Made by a program: the position numbers and the translations under genes. The notes beneath the pieces were generated by a model that saw nothing but the letters and a program-made list of their open reading frames with translations, did not search any database and was not told the origin of the DNA. From Nemertoderma westbladi (Eukaryota > Xenacoelomorpha > Nemertodermatida > Nemertodermatidae), in NCBI GenBank assembly GCA_032718475.1, contig JAUCBJ010007289.1, positions 1 to 64,000 on the forward strand: 64,000 nucleotides of DNA, in the 5' to 3' direction. Shown here piece after piece: positions 11,870 to 22,746 of the stretch. The stretch's first letter is position 1. Each line of letters begins with the position of its first letter.

Positions 11870-12835
11870 GGAAGCAGGATAATTCAGTCCCGGACAATTC
11901 GGTCCGGACAATTCGGTCCCGGATAATTCGGTCCCATTAATTTTGTGTTTTGGGACCGAATTGTCCGGGACCGAATTGTGCGGATACTGACTAGGACATT
12001 TCGGTCCCAAAACATGCATATTAATGGGACCGAATTGTCCGGGACCGAATTGTCCGGGACCAAATTTAATTGGTACTATAAAACTAGCTAGTATTTTTTT
12101 GAAAATAGAAAAAATTTCCCCCTACTTTTTTTTTGTTAACATTATTAGTTATGGTGCTATGGTGTTTTTATGGAGCTTGTGAATTATCTACTACTGTAGC
12201 TACTGTAGTAATAGTGTATTTAAAATGTTTAAAACTGTTTTTTTATACTGTATATTGCGTATGTACTGTATACTGTATGTGTTGTTGGTTGGTTAAGAAC
12301 TCTAAATTATTATCCTAGATAATAGCTGGATCTCATTCAGAGACTGTTATAATATCATCAATATTGTTGGTAATTAATATAACCAGCAACAGTTAGGCCT
12401 AATTCTGAAATATCAATGTTTTCACAAGTGTTTTTATAATTTCAAGAAAATGCTAGCTAGTAAAAAAAAACACTAGCTACACCTTAATAAATAATATATA
12501 ATAATGTTCTCGAACACTTACCAATAACAAAAATAAAAAAATACAGTATTTTTAAATTTCAAAAAATTGTAGCTTCAAGTAAATAACACTAGCTACCATA
12601 AAAAAAATATCTCTACTAATGTTCTAGAACATTCACCAATATCAAAAAAGCACTAAAACGTTGCTATCAGGAACCGGACAATTCGGTCCCGGACAATTCG
12701 GTCCTGGACAATTCGGTCCTAGGACAATTCGGTCCTGGACAATTCGGTCCTTGGACAATTTGGTCCCGGACAATTCGGTCCCATTTATTTAGTGTTTTGG
12801 GACCGAATTGTCCGGGACCGAATTGTCCTACATCC
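11870..12835. mobile_element. 966-bp TIR element built from GGACCGAATTGTCC repeats
   Basis: Both ends carry runs of the ~15-bp motif CGGACAATTCGGTCC in tandem and in inverted orientation (11880-12065 and 12670-12830). The outermost ~24 bp form an imperfect terminal inverted repeat. An 8-bp duplication (CCCAAGCC) flanks it, and the sister unit shows the empty site at 28113-28120. The centre (12066-12665) is AT-rich with no transposase. An 8-bp duplication is typical of hAT-type and some other cut-and-paste superfamilies; assignment is not possible from the ends alone. Confidence 0.75.
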
Positions 12836-13737
12836 CCCAAGCCACACCAGGCTCAACCAAGCAATGTTGGGCAATTTGATTCATTATGACTTGTGAGTAA
12901 AATGGTTTATAAAATTAACAGTCGGACAGCCAGACAGCGCATTTAATTCGGAAAATGCGCGAAGCTGTTTTTTTGTCATTTTACCGATAGCGGATAGGCC
13001 TACTTCTTTAATTTTAATTTCGCCATTGTTCACTTTTCTAATATAAATTATACTTCCATGTACCGGTACCGGAAATTTAATGCGAGCGAAGAGTAGCGAG
13101 TCTTATTTATATTATGTGGTCTTTAAAAAAACTACAACAGTTAATTTTATGATTTTTTTTTAGTACATTATACCAACATTTACAAAAACAACCATTAACA
13201 TTAACATTAACCCCCGCCACCTCTATAATGGTGCCAGGAATCTCCAGTCAACCTCCATGTCACCTGCCTCCAACTACTGCGCCGTCTAATGTTATCACCC
13301 CCACTACTCCACTCCGACTCCAACCCTTAAAGGCAGTGTTTTCGGATCCTTTGGAGAACGCCGTTGCATCTCATGATCGCTCCCCCGCTCCACTACTGTC
13401 CCGGACCTCATCTGTCGTCCACCGCCCATCGTCCATAGAGCCGACACAACTGAGAAAGGACCAAAAAATATAATTTTTTAAGTCGGCTAACTGTATACAG
13501 TAACTATAACACATCTACATTATTTACCTACAAAATTATACGCCAACGATATTATTTTTGAAAAGAAAAGACCTCAATAATAATACTGTATCAAGACCAC
13601 TACACAAACTCAGGGGATACTGCGTAGACCGAGACCAAATGTAACACATCAAGTTACCGTACAAATAGCCCTTTCTCTCTACCTAAAGTTGTTTCAGTAC
13701 TGACTTTTCCTATGATGATGAAAGCATCAATATTCGA

Positions 13738-13935
13738 GACTGCTCGCAAGTCCCTTCCTGGCGAATTAGGATCTCGTCTCAATGTTAAGTTATCAATTTA
13801 GCGAAAGGCGAAGTTACATTGAACGTTATTCTAACCAAAACAATAAATAAAAATCAGTAGAACTGGTCACATATATATTTTTCAGAGTTATCAATCAGCT
13901 GTTATTTGCGTCGATTTGTCGATTTGTATAGTCCA
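13738..13935 (+). repeat. Dispersed repeat family R1, copy 2
   Basis: This is the duplicated counterpart of 3530-3715. It keeps the same landmarks but lacks the 25-G run found in unit 1. Confidence 0.7.
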
Positions 13936-13964
13936 GGAATTGCTGTATATATAGGGTTATCATT

Positions 13965-14636
13965 GGTGTTATGGCTGAATGAGTGGTTTCATATTATTAT
14001 AATTTTTTGTTGAGCACAGCTTTTGCAAAGTCGGCTAAGACGTCCAGGTGGGATCGAACTGGTGACCTCCGGGTTGGAAGTCTGACGCTCTAACCATTCA
14101 GTTAGCGGCTCAGGTGAACTATAGACCTGGAAATACTGTCTGATACCTTGTATGTCCGCAATTTACCTCCTCATGGCCTCCCGGCTGTCAATAGCCTACC
14201 ATCATATGCTGCCACTGTGCTCAACTACAGTACTTGGCCGTCTTTAAACAGTCGCTGCAATGAAAGGGTACTGTATATTAACCATGAACCATCACGGCCA
14301 CAATGATTAATTAAACACTCTAGCTACTAATTTAGGTAGGACAGTTACACCCAGAGAGAATTGCGACCGGTATATTTATATATATTTTTCGGTTCAAGAC
14401 GGCCAAGTATGATAGGGTTGAGCACAGTGGCAGCATATGATGGTATTGACAGTTGGGAGGCCATGAGGAGGTAAATTGCGGACATACAACGTATCAGGTA
14501 GTATTTCCAGGTCTATCTTTTACCTGAGCCGCTGGCTGAAGGGTTAGAGCGTCAGACTTCCAACTCGGAGTTCTCCAGTTCGATCCCACCTGGACGTCTT
14601 TGCCGACTTTGCAAAAGCTGTGCCCAATAAAAAGTT
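13965..14636. mobile_element. Inverted pair of tRNA-derived SINE-like sequences
   Basis: The 14-bp sequence ATAGGGTTATCATT flanks the insert (13951-13964 and 14637-14650), and the sister unit has one copy (3734-3747 with two differences). Inside, about 14014-14252 is the reverse complement of 14384-14624. Each arm contains a tRNA-like head: 14041-14115 on the minus strand and 14526-14595 on the plus strand. Each head has an A-box-like GGGTTAGAGCG and a B-box-like GTTCGATCCC. The long target duplication suggests LINE-assisted insertion of a dimer in opposite orientation. Confidence 0.7.
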
Positions 14637-15740
14637 ATAGGGTTATCATTACTCCTGTCCACTACGCTCAACACAACTTATTACAATTTCAAGTAGCCCA
14701 TACCGGTACTTCGTTGGAGTAACCGTTTAGTTTCGTGTGTCTCTGACACAAACTATTCATTGAAAGGAAAAAAATGTACTATCCGCAATAATACTGTACA
14801 CTACTGTACAGTATATGGGAGGTATTTGTTCAAGGCGTGATAACCCCTACAGTACTGGATGGTTATAAGTATGGCCACATGCAGTTCATATAGGTTGTTA
14901 GACCAAACGTGGACTTACCGTTAACGCACACAATAACACAACGCACGAAATACACAGACCCTACAATGTATTTAAGATAATAATGACTACACTGTAGCTA
15001 TGATAAAGATTAAGGTAAAAATCTAAATGGCCCACTTTGTGGGTGGGCCCTACCGGTATTGAACATTCCGGCAAACTTACCTGCAAACTCAGCTGTAAGT
15101 ACCATCAGTAAAATGACAAAGAAGTTTAACTTTACCATAATTAGTGAGAAAATAGTTCCTTTGGTGCTGAAAATACTTGTTATTAAAAAAAAACTATTAT
15201 AAATGCTTGAAATTAATTTACGTACAGTATTTAGTTCGAAATTGAGTTAAAATACGTCCAATGAACCACATACATTACGGGGAGGCCTATATATAGTACA
15301 GTACTGTACTAGAAAAGTAGACAGACATTGTGATCATTAAATGGATACCAAAATCTTGCATTAAATCTTGCATTAAATCTTAAATCTTGCATATGTCACT
15401 ATATTGTACAATTAGAGAGATGAAAAAATAATGATGATGACATATTGCACAACGAGAGAGATGACTAAAAGGATGATACTGTAACATGTTTACTTTCATA
15501 CTAACATACTTTCATCCACTTAAATCATAGCACCTGTCACCTAACACACATCGATAGGCCATCATTATTACTGCACCTAAACATGACCATCTCTCTCTAA
15601 GGAACGTGGCAAGCGTGTAGACTTTAAGCAAAGTAAACAACCAGTTGACTCAAGCCAGAGGCTAACCGAATGCTCCTCTTCATATAGATGCAACCCGAAG
15701 GGAAGGTAGGGGTGGGCGCTATACTCATATCCCAAGTTTG

Positions 15741-15745
15741 CTCGC
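15741..15745 (+). repeat. 5-bp target duplication of the BEL-like element, left
   Basis: CTCGC, repeated at 27060-27064. It is single in the sister unit at 4925-4929. Confidence 0.85.
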
Positions 15746-16986
15746 TGTAAAAGCTTTTGCGTCATTAACCGGTTATTTTCCCTTAAAGTACTCTGTAGTT
15801 GGTTTGCCAGGCATAAAAAGGCCGTGTCCTTGCTGTACTGGTGTTTTAGAGGACATAAAAGTCATTTCTTCTTATTTGAACTGTATTTGTACTTTAGAGG
15901 ACATAATCTGCAATTTCATGACGTAAAAAGCTCGATACTCTTGAAAACAGTGTCGCTACCATGACGACGGCTAACGGCTGATATTGCCACGTTGCAGCTT
16001 TCTGTATCTGCCAATAGGATTTGAGTTGGCTTTGATTTTGACCTATCACAGAGCTACTGAACTGAATTTTCCTATCTCACTGCTCTTTCTCTGTGTTGGA
16101 CGGGAGCTTCGTAGAATAAGGGTAGCTGGTATTCTTATAGTTATTCTTATCAGTGATCAGTGTTGTTGGTGATTCTAAGCCAGGAAGAACGGCTTTAGAG
16201 TATTTTGTGCTTTTATGCTTTAGCCTTACACTAGTAGGCTTAATTATAAGGACATATATCCTTTATCTGCATAACATCCATAAATGCGGCATACCATACC
16301 AAATCATTTATACCTTAACTTTACTGATTTTGCTGTCGGTTATTCATTATATTTGTTGATGAATTATTATATTGGAATAACGAGAAATAAACCCCGAAAA
16401 CCCAATATTCTTGATATACCGAAGGTAAGAGAGAAGGGTTACATATAACGATTGTGACTTATGTTAAAGTGGTTTGAAGTGAATCTAATGTTATTTGATA
16501 TACCCTACATGAGCCAGTCTGTGTTCCTTTTATATGTGACTAAAATCAGTGAAGATCGGCAGATTAGTGTGCAGTATTGTGCAGCATTGTGTATGAGTGA
16601 AACTGATAAAGAAGCATTTCCTAAAGAATGCGACATATATGTGAATTATAACTGAGCCATATCGTTGTGAGTAGTTTAAGTCATAACTCTGTTTATATAG
16701 ATAGAGCGCCACGTCCTAAAGGAACCATTAATATTCCCCGAAGGTGAATAATATTGTCAGAGATTATATAATACTGTCAGTCGAATAATACATTAGGCTT
16801 ACATAGCAATACGATTAAGCCGTCGAAGTCAATCTCCCGGGTATATCCAACGGGTGAATGATCGCGCACAGATTGGTTTCAACTAGTGTAGTGAATCAAA
16901 TACTTGTCAGAGGCTAAAGCGATTTATTATCTAGAAGACATCCTAATTTGGCGGGTTAAACTGCCAAAGGTCTGAAAGCGCGAACA
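15746..16986 (+). repeat. 5' LTR
   Basis: 1241 bp, TGTAAAAGC...GCGCGAACA. It carries an AATAAA at 16386-16391 that the 3' LTR lacks because of a one-base deletion. It encodes no recognised protein; short frames inside are shared by both LTRs and by chance are open. Confidence 0.9.
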
Positions 16987-19241
16987 ATAAAGGATATAGC
17001 TTCTTTATTGCAGTAAGCAATAAAGTTGAAAGTACCGGTCAACCGGTAAACCTGAACGGTACATCTGTAGGTCAGTAGGCCCAACTGCCAGAACCGGTAC
17101 TGCCGTAGGCCCGTAGGTCCAACTGCCAGAACCGGTACTTCTGTAGGTCCGTAGGCCTAACTGTCCTAACCGGTACTTCCGTATAAGTACATTAGTATTA
17201 TTCGACTTGATTGTTGTAAACCGGTAGGCTGTTTAAGAGATTAGGGACTGTACACCCCTTGTTTCTTTTGGAGCTTACTTATTTCTGTCAGTTTTATTTG
17301 TTAGTAGGCCAGTATTGAACAGAAGGCGTGTAAACCTGATCAGATTGTACAGACAATTTGTAGGCTGAGCTGTTGTCTGATTGCTGTGAGGTCTGAACGG
17401 ATTACAGTGTGTGTAGAGCACCTGTCCGATTAAGTACGGTTAGGAAGTAGGGGCAGCAAATGCTGTAAGGTAAACCCCCAATTAAAGAATAAGTCGTACT
17501 ACTGGGTTAGAACGCATACTGCCTAATCATTTCGGAGTCTGCATGTCCTGTAGTTTATTTAGGCTTGAGAGTAGTCTGCCATCGTTTAGTCTGTACTTTG
17601 TTTGTGTAAGTCCGTACAGGAAGCGTATAATATTTATTTAGATAATTTGTAGGCTGGATAGTTGTCTGGCTGTTATTAGGTCTGAACGGATTGTAGTGTG
17701 TGTAGAGCCTCTGTCCGATTAAGTACGGTTAGGAAGTAGGGGCAGCAAATGCTGTAAGGTAAACCCCCAATTAAAGAATAAGTCGTACTACTGGGTTAGA
17801 ACGCATGCTGCCTAATCATTTCGGAGTCTGCATATACCGTAGTTTGTTTAGGCTTGATAGTAGTCTGTCGGTATTTGGTCTGCATTTTGTTTGAGTAGTT
17901 TGTACGCGTAGCGTAATATTTATTATTCAGAGTTTATGCGATTATTCGCAACATTCATATTCCCCAAGTTTGTTCCTACAGTAATTGTGTTTGTTATACA
18001 TACCGTTATAGTTAAATTAACCCCGGTACTACACGGGCTGCTTGGCGTAGGTAAAGACTGGTGATTTTGTGCACCGGTCACTCCAGCAGATGCCGTGGTT
18101 CTTTTAGCTGTTCAAGTATAGTTAACTACTGATTATCTGTTGTACAAGTACTCGTACCTAATTTAGGGTTTAGTGTACAGTGCTTTCCGAAAGTAATTAT
18201 TGTAGGCATTATATTTGTGTTGTAAAGTGGTTGATAGGCACCTTCGATTAGCTCTATTAGCTTCTAGGTAGGAACACTCCGTGATACATAACGTAGAACC
18301 TATAGCGATACGGCTATAGGTCGTCAGGCGGTGGTATTTTCCTATCTAGACAACGCAGTGTATTTACTACTACTTATTATTTTCAAATACCGTAGTACCC
18401 TGTTCGTTGTAATAACCAGATTCTAACCCTTTGTTAGGCTGGTTTGTAGACTTCTTGTAAAATTACCCTAAAAATTCGTATTTTGTGTTTTTTTGTAAAT
18501 TTTTGTGTTTATTTAGAGATTGTAATCTCAATCCGAATTGTACGTAATTTGTAGTATTAAGTAACTTAGGTAAATTAGAATTATTTGTTTTAGTGTCCTA
18601 TAAGTAACACTTCACTGAAAGCGTACCGCTTTGTGTAGTGATTACTCCCCAGAAATAATAACATTTATTTCAAATATTGACAAAGCCCATTAAAACGGGT
18701 ATATATATATTATAAATCAAATCTAACGATTTATAAATAGTAGGCCTACCATATAACCATTAGGTCTCAATATCAGTTGGACTACTGTTCAAATAACGGT
18801 AATAAAGTAAGTAAAGTAACAAAGTAACCCTAAAGTTCAGAAATTCAATTATTTAAAATAATTGATATACCGGTATTTACGATAGGCCTATTATCTTTAT
18901 TTCTGTAAATTTAGGCTGAAATTATACCGGTACTTGTAATTAATTCTAGTCCAGAATTATATATACTACAAATTGTAAGCTGTATACCGGTATTCCCGAT
19001 AGGCCTATTATATATTTATATATATTTGTGCTAAAATTATACCGGTATTCTGAGATAAACCTAGTCTGTAATAATACTTATATATACTATAAGCATACCG
19101 GTATTCTAATATATTATATATATATCACGCTACACTGAGTAGCTGTATCGGTAATTAATTACTAGGCTAGCAGTTAATACTGAATTACTAGACTTGCTTA
19201 GACTGTAATATAGCAGTAGGCATTCAACTGTACAAACAAAA
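16987..19241 (+). other. BEL-like element 5' leader, non-coding with internal duplications
   Basis: About 2.25 kb lies between LTR and ORF1. The first bases after the LTR (ATAAAGGATATAGC) do not look like a usual tRNA primer-binding site. A ~220-bp block at about 17340-17560 is repeated at about 17640-17860, including an AAGTACGGTTAGGAAGTAGG segment. Near 17060-17170 a short CCAACTGCCAGAACCGGTAC-type phrase recurs three times. The region could hold packaging or dimerisation signals; that is inference only. Confidence 0.55.
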
Positions 19242-20132
19242 ATGTCTGACACAAAACGGGCACTGTCAGATAGTCTTTTGGAAGGTGTTAGAATCAGTCT
19301 TAGACTTGGACAGGGTCTTGAAAGGAAGATGGCAGAGGCAATGGCAACAGCAGAAGCGAAAAGAAAGGCGGCAGAGACAATGGCAACAGCAGAAGCGGAA
19401 AGAAAGGCGGCAGAGATAATGGCAACAGCAGAAGCGGAAAGAAAGGCGGCAGAGGCAATGGCAACAGTAGAAGCGGAAAGAAAGATAGAGACACCTGTAC
19501 TCCCAGAACCTGCCTATAAATTCCCTTTGTACAGTACTAAACTACCTGTGCCCAGTAGGACTGTTCCCGAGTCCGAACCCATCCTGGACGCCGAGCGAGA
19601 TATTAAGAATTTATCGCCCGTCGTCTCTCGCTCGCCCGCTACAACGTTGGCGACTCCCGCTTCGGCGGTTGAGTGGGTAGCTGAGGGACGACGGGAGATG
19701 GGTCTCCTGCTCGAGCAGCTGAGGGAACACTGTTTGTGCTCCTCTCAGCAGGTCCGGGAAATGGAAGAGACTGTTCAGCAGCTCAAGGGAACAGTAAGGG
19801 AAAGTAGGTTAGAGTTGCAAAAGGTGCAGCAAAGTATCGCGTTAGAATGCGATAAATTAGTGAACATACAAAGGGGTATAACACCACCCCCTGTAACAAT
19901 GTGTCAACCCGATAGGTCTGAAGTATTTCATGCGCAAGGTGTGGAGCCTACACGCATCTATACTGCTAGTGAAGTAGAAACTCCTATAGTAAACCCTATT
20001 CAGGGTAATTATAAACCTGTTGATAATAATATTCCATATAGACCTGATCATAATCCGAGAAATTTATATACCGATAATTCTATATTCAATAATACGATGG
20101 CTCAAGAAAGTTTTTTCGCGTCAAATGGCTAG
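19242..20132 (+). CDS. BEL-like element ORF1: coiled-coil Gag N-terminal protein
   Basis: 296 aa from an ATG at 19242 to a TAG at 20130-20132. Residues about 30-85 hold four imperfect 14-residue repeats of the form AEAERKAAEAMATA (42-bp units). A Pro-rich segment follows, and then a second helical stretch around residues 145-210 (VREMEETVQQLKGTV). In related elements such coils precede the DUF1759-type Gag domain in one protein; here the Gag domain is in ORF2, +1 relative to this frame. The ORF2 start codon lies inside the last codons of ORF1 (ATGGCTAG). Either a one-base change in the T6 run just upstream split one ORF, or the two are expressed by frameshift or reinitiation. It is likely a particle-assembly component. 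Confidence 0.7.
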   Translation: MSDTKRALSDSLLEGVRISLRLGQGLERKMAEAMATAEAKRKAAETMATAEAERKAAEIMATAEAERKAAEAMATVEAERKIETPVLPEPAYKFPLYSTKLPVPSRTVPESEPILDAERDIKNLSPVVSRSPATTLATPASAVEWVAEGRREMGLLLEQLREHCLCSSQQVREMEETVQQLKGTVRESRLELQKVQQSIALECDKLVNIQRGITPPPVTMCQPDRSEVFHAQGVEPTRIYTASEVETPIVNPIQGNYKPVDNNIPYRPDHNPRNLYTDNSIFNNTMAQESFFASNG

Positions 20133-22746
20133 AACCGAAGCCCGGCAAGCGGTAAAGGTGGGAGAGATCGTCAAGTTCAATGGAGATGAGATGAAATGGT
20201 TACCTTTTAATGAATATTATAAAGATAACATACAGAACTCTGTACTATCTAACGGAGAGAAACTTAGATTCCTCATCGAATGTTTGGAAGGACCTCCCAA
20301 GTCAATGGCGTTAAAATTTATTGGACATCCAGATGGATTAAGACAAGTTTGGGATACACTAAACATCAGGTATGGTAATAGGACTAACATAGCTAGGTAT
20401 TTATATGCGAAAATAATGGCGCCCCGAAAGTTTCTTAGCAGCGGGATTATAGAGTTTTCCGATGAGATTCAGGAGATCTGTAGACAACTAGATTGGTTAG
20501 GTAAGTCTCATGAATACCAGAATTCTATGGTTGTAGGAGCCTTAGCATCTACTTTGCCCAAGGGTGGAGTAGGTACACGCTGGGACAAGAAGGTGTTATA
20601 TATGATGGAACAACAACAACGAGACCCTACCATGGCTGATCTCATGTCATTCCTGGATAGCGAGGTGAAATTACAGCTCATAAAGCAGTCCAGAGAGAAG
20701 ACAGCGGAAAGTAAGGTAAGTGAGAAACCCGTTTCTAGGAGAAGGGTAACACCAGTATGTTATACCGACGACGGTGAAAGCCAAACTTCTCAAGGAGAGG
20801 ACAGCGGGAAAGACACTGACAGATCTTATGTCAATAAAATGCCTAAAGATCAGGTAAATAAATCCAAGTCTCGACCCAATGACAGAAGAGAACCGGTACG
20901 AAAAACCCCTCCTACGTCTCCTAAAAGAATTCAGGTGAGAAAGCCCGAGGAAAGAACAAGTGTGCACCACACAGCACATGTTAAAGTAAGTAACATCAAG
21001 CCCAAATGTGTGCTGTGCGACGGGCCCCACCGTTTAAATGCGTGTGATAAATTCCTGAGGAAATCACTAAAGGATAGACGTGAAGTCATGTGGGATAAGC
21101 GGTTGTGTTATAATTGCCTCAGACGAGGACACCAACGGCGAACCTGTAACTCCGACGCAAGGTGTGCGAAGTGCGGCGCAAAACATCATATCTTGTTGCA
21201 CACGGAATTCGAACGAAACAGCCCGAGTCAGGTAAGTGAGTCCGAACTACATGACCAATTCAGTGATGTGAATGACACTGATCAATCTGAGATGGAAGGA
21301 TTCTATACGGACGAGTTCTCCGACCAAAACGAATCCTGTTACCTAATAAACACCACCGCAGTGTATCGAGCACTCGTGTATGAGAAAGACACAGACAGCG
21401 ACCTTACCTTAACTACTTCCGATCAACAACCATCTTGGAAAGCGCCAACTTCCAATATAGGAATCCGAGAATTTCCTGTAGTCCAGTTACGGGTCCACGG
21501 ACCTCAGAAGAGCTATATAGTGAACGCCCTCCTGGACTCCGGTAGCACAGGAACATTCATCGATAAAGAACTAGCCGAAGTCATCTTTGCTGGACAACCC
21601 AAGTTCCGAACCAAGCTAAACATGTCAGGGATCATGCAGGTTTGGAATTCTACTGTAGCTGCCGACTATTATATAGGTGAGTTGTCCACTCCACAGGATA
21701 AACTAGGAGAATACAGTATAAGGTCAGTAAAAATGGTGGCTATAAAGAACTTCGCTACCACCCAAGTGGAACCTTATAATTGGGACGAAGATGATCATGT
21801 CCAACAACTTAACATCCCTAGATTCGACACCGATTATCCTGGAGTACAAATATTAATCGGTCAAAACGCGCATGAGGCGCTGGAGACATTGGAGAAACGA
21901 CCTGCTCAACCGCAACCACTTCAGACCTATGCGGTAAGAACTAGAGTAGGTTGGTACCTTACTGGACCTTCCCGAAGAACGCTCAGAGAAAGACTGCTTC
22001 AAGATCGCGTCCGCCAGGTGAGTGAATGGGAAGATGATACTAGTGAGGGAGACGACCCAACTGAGGGAACACCACACTCCTCAGATAATGACAATCTTAG
22101 CTCCAATGTAGATCAATGGAGATATTGCCCCAAGAAGTTTAATCCAACGGACATCGCTTCCAGAGGAGCAACTCCTCAAGAACTAACAGATACTATAGAT
22201 CGGTTAGGTGAACCCGACTTCCTGAGTAAGGAGAATGAATGGCCTCCCCATCTTACTCCGACTGAGATTAGACCAGCCAAGGGAGCGGAGAAAGTCGAAC
22301 CTGAAACCCGGACGGGTGGATCGGAGTTATTTGAACCCGGGATAGATCTGTCGGTATTACATGTTGCCAGGGACGACGCCGTGGATCTGGGCCTCCCCTC
22401 CGCGAGTGGATCCTTCATGAAGATCAGAGAGAGCGATTGGAGCTCTGGAACATCAGACGTCTCGCAGGGACTCTCACCTCTCCTGCAGAGAGCGACGGAC
22501 CACTATAGCTCCTGGAATCGGCTTTGTGACGCCGTCATATACTTTGAGCGATGTTTCTATCGTCACTATTCCAGGACGAAGAGGAAACCTGGAATTGTAT
22601 TCAGGATGCAGCGACTCAATCACCCAGTCGGTCGTTTGTGTTTATCGGAAGGGAATGGAGGACTCTCCGGAAACTGTGGAAGGCAAGATTCTCTTCCCAC
22701 GACCACCTCCCTAATCCTTCAAACATCTAGGGACTCCATAACGTAA
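20125..22746 (+). CDS. BEL-like element ORF2: Gag (DUF1759-like)-zinc knuckles-protease, RT deleted
   Basis: 873 aa from the ATG at 20125, which overlaps the ORF1 stop; the frame is also open about 35 codons upstream. Residues ~10-200 resemble the BEL/Pao Gag domain (VKFNGDEMKWLPF, then LIECLEGPPKSMA). Three Cys/His knuckles follow near residues 295, 328 (CYNCLRRGHQRRTC) and 347 (CAKCGAKHHILLH). The aspartic protease site is ALLDSGSTGTFID with Asp near 471. After a TRVGWYLTGPS block near residue 610, the frame passes straight to WRYCPKKFNPTDIASRG near 665, normally found at the end of RNase H. The RT and most of RNase H are therefore deleted in frame. The last ~180 residues are unrecognised. 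It could form particles and process Gag, but cannot reverse-transcribe or integrate alone. Confidence 0.85.
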   Translation: MARTEARQAVKVGEIVKFNGDEMKWLPFNEYYKDNIQNSVLSNGEKLRFLIECLEGPPKSMALKFIGHPDGLRQVWDTLNIRYGNRTNIARYLYAKIMAPRKFLSSGIIEFSDEIQEICRQLDWLGKSHEYQNSMVVGALASTLPKGGVGTRWDKKVLYMMEQQQRDPTMADLMSFLDSEVKLQLIKQSREKTAESKVSEKPVSRRRVTPVCYTDDGESQTSQGEDSGKDTDRSYVNKMPKDQVNKSKSRPNDRREPVRKTPPTSPKRIQVRKPEERTSVHHTAHVKVSNIKPKCVLCDGPHRLNACDKFLRKSLKDRREVMWDKRLCYNCLRRGHQRRTCNSDARCAKCGAKHHILLHTEFERNSPSQVSESELHDQFSDVNDTDQSEMEGFYTDEFSDQNESCYLINTTAVYRALVYEKDTDSDLTLTTSDQQPSWKAPTSNIGIREFPVVQLRVHGPQKSYIVNALLDSGSTGTFIDKELAEVIFAGQPKFRTKLNMSGIMQVWNSTVAADYYIGELSTPQDKLGEYSIRSVKMVAIKNFATTQVEPYNWDEDDHVQQLNIPRFDTDYPGVQILIGQNAHEALETLEKRPAQPQPLQTYAVRTRVGWYLTGPSRRTLRERLLQDRVRQVSEWEDDTSEGDDPTEGTPHSSDNDNLSSNVDQWRYCPKKFNPTDIASRGATPQELTDTIDRLGEPDFLSKENEWPPHLTPTEIRPAKGAEKVEPETRTGGSELFEPGIDLSVLHVARDDAVDLGLPSASGSFMKIRESDWSSGTSDVSQGLSPLLQRATDHYSSWNRLCDAVIYFERCFYRHYSRTKRKPGIVFRMQRLNHPVGRLCLSEGNGGLSGNCGRQDSLPTTTSLILQTSRDSIT

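Larger units (their letters stand above)
2840..13103 (+). repeat. Tandem segmental duplication, unit 1
   Basis: The backbone 2840-5020 matches 13104-15745 plus 27060-27150, and 10107-13100 matches 27156-28390, in the same order. Unit 2 starts directly where unit 1 ends, near 13103. Between the two backbone parts, unit 1 carries about 5.1 kb (5021-10106) that is missing from unit 2. The breakpoints there share a short AAC(T)A microhomology. The units differ by many small changes and by private transposon insertions, so the duplication is older than those insertions. Confidence 0.8.

Noticed and set aside
15984-16712. Short frames repeated at 26058-26785
   Set aside because: They are identical because they lie in the two LTRs. 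They have no recognisable content.
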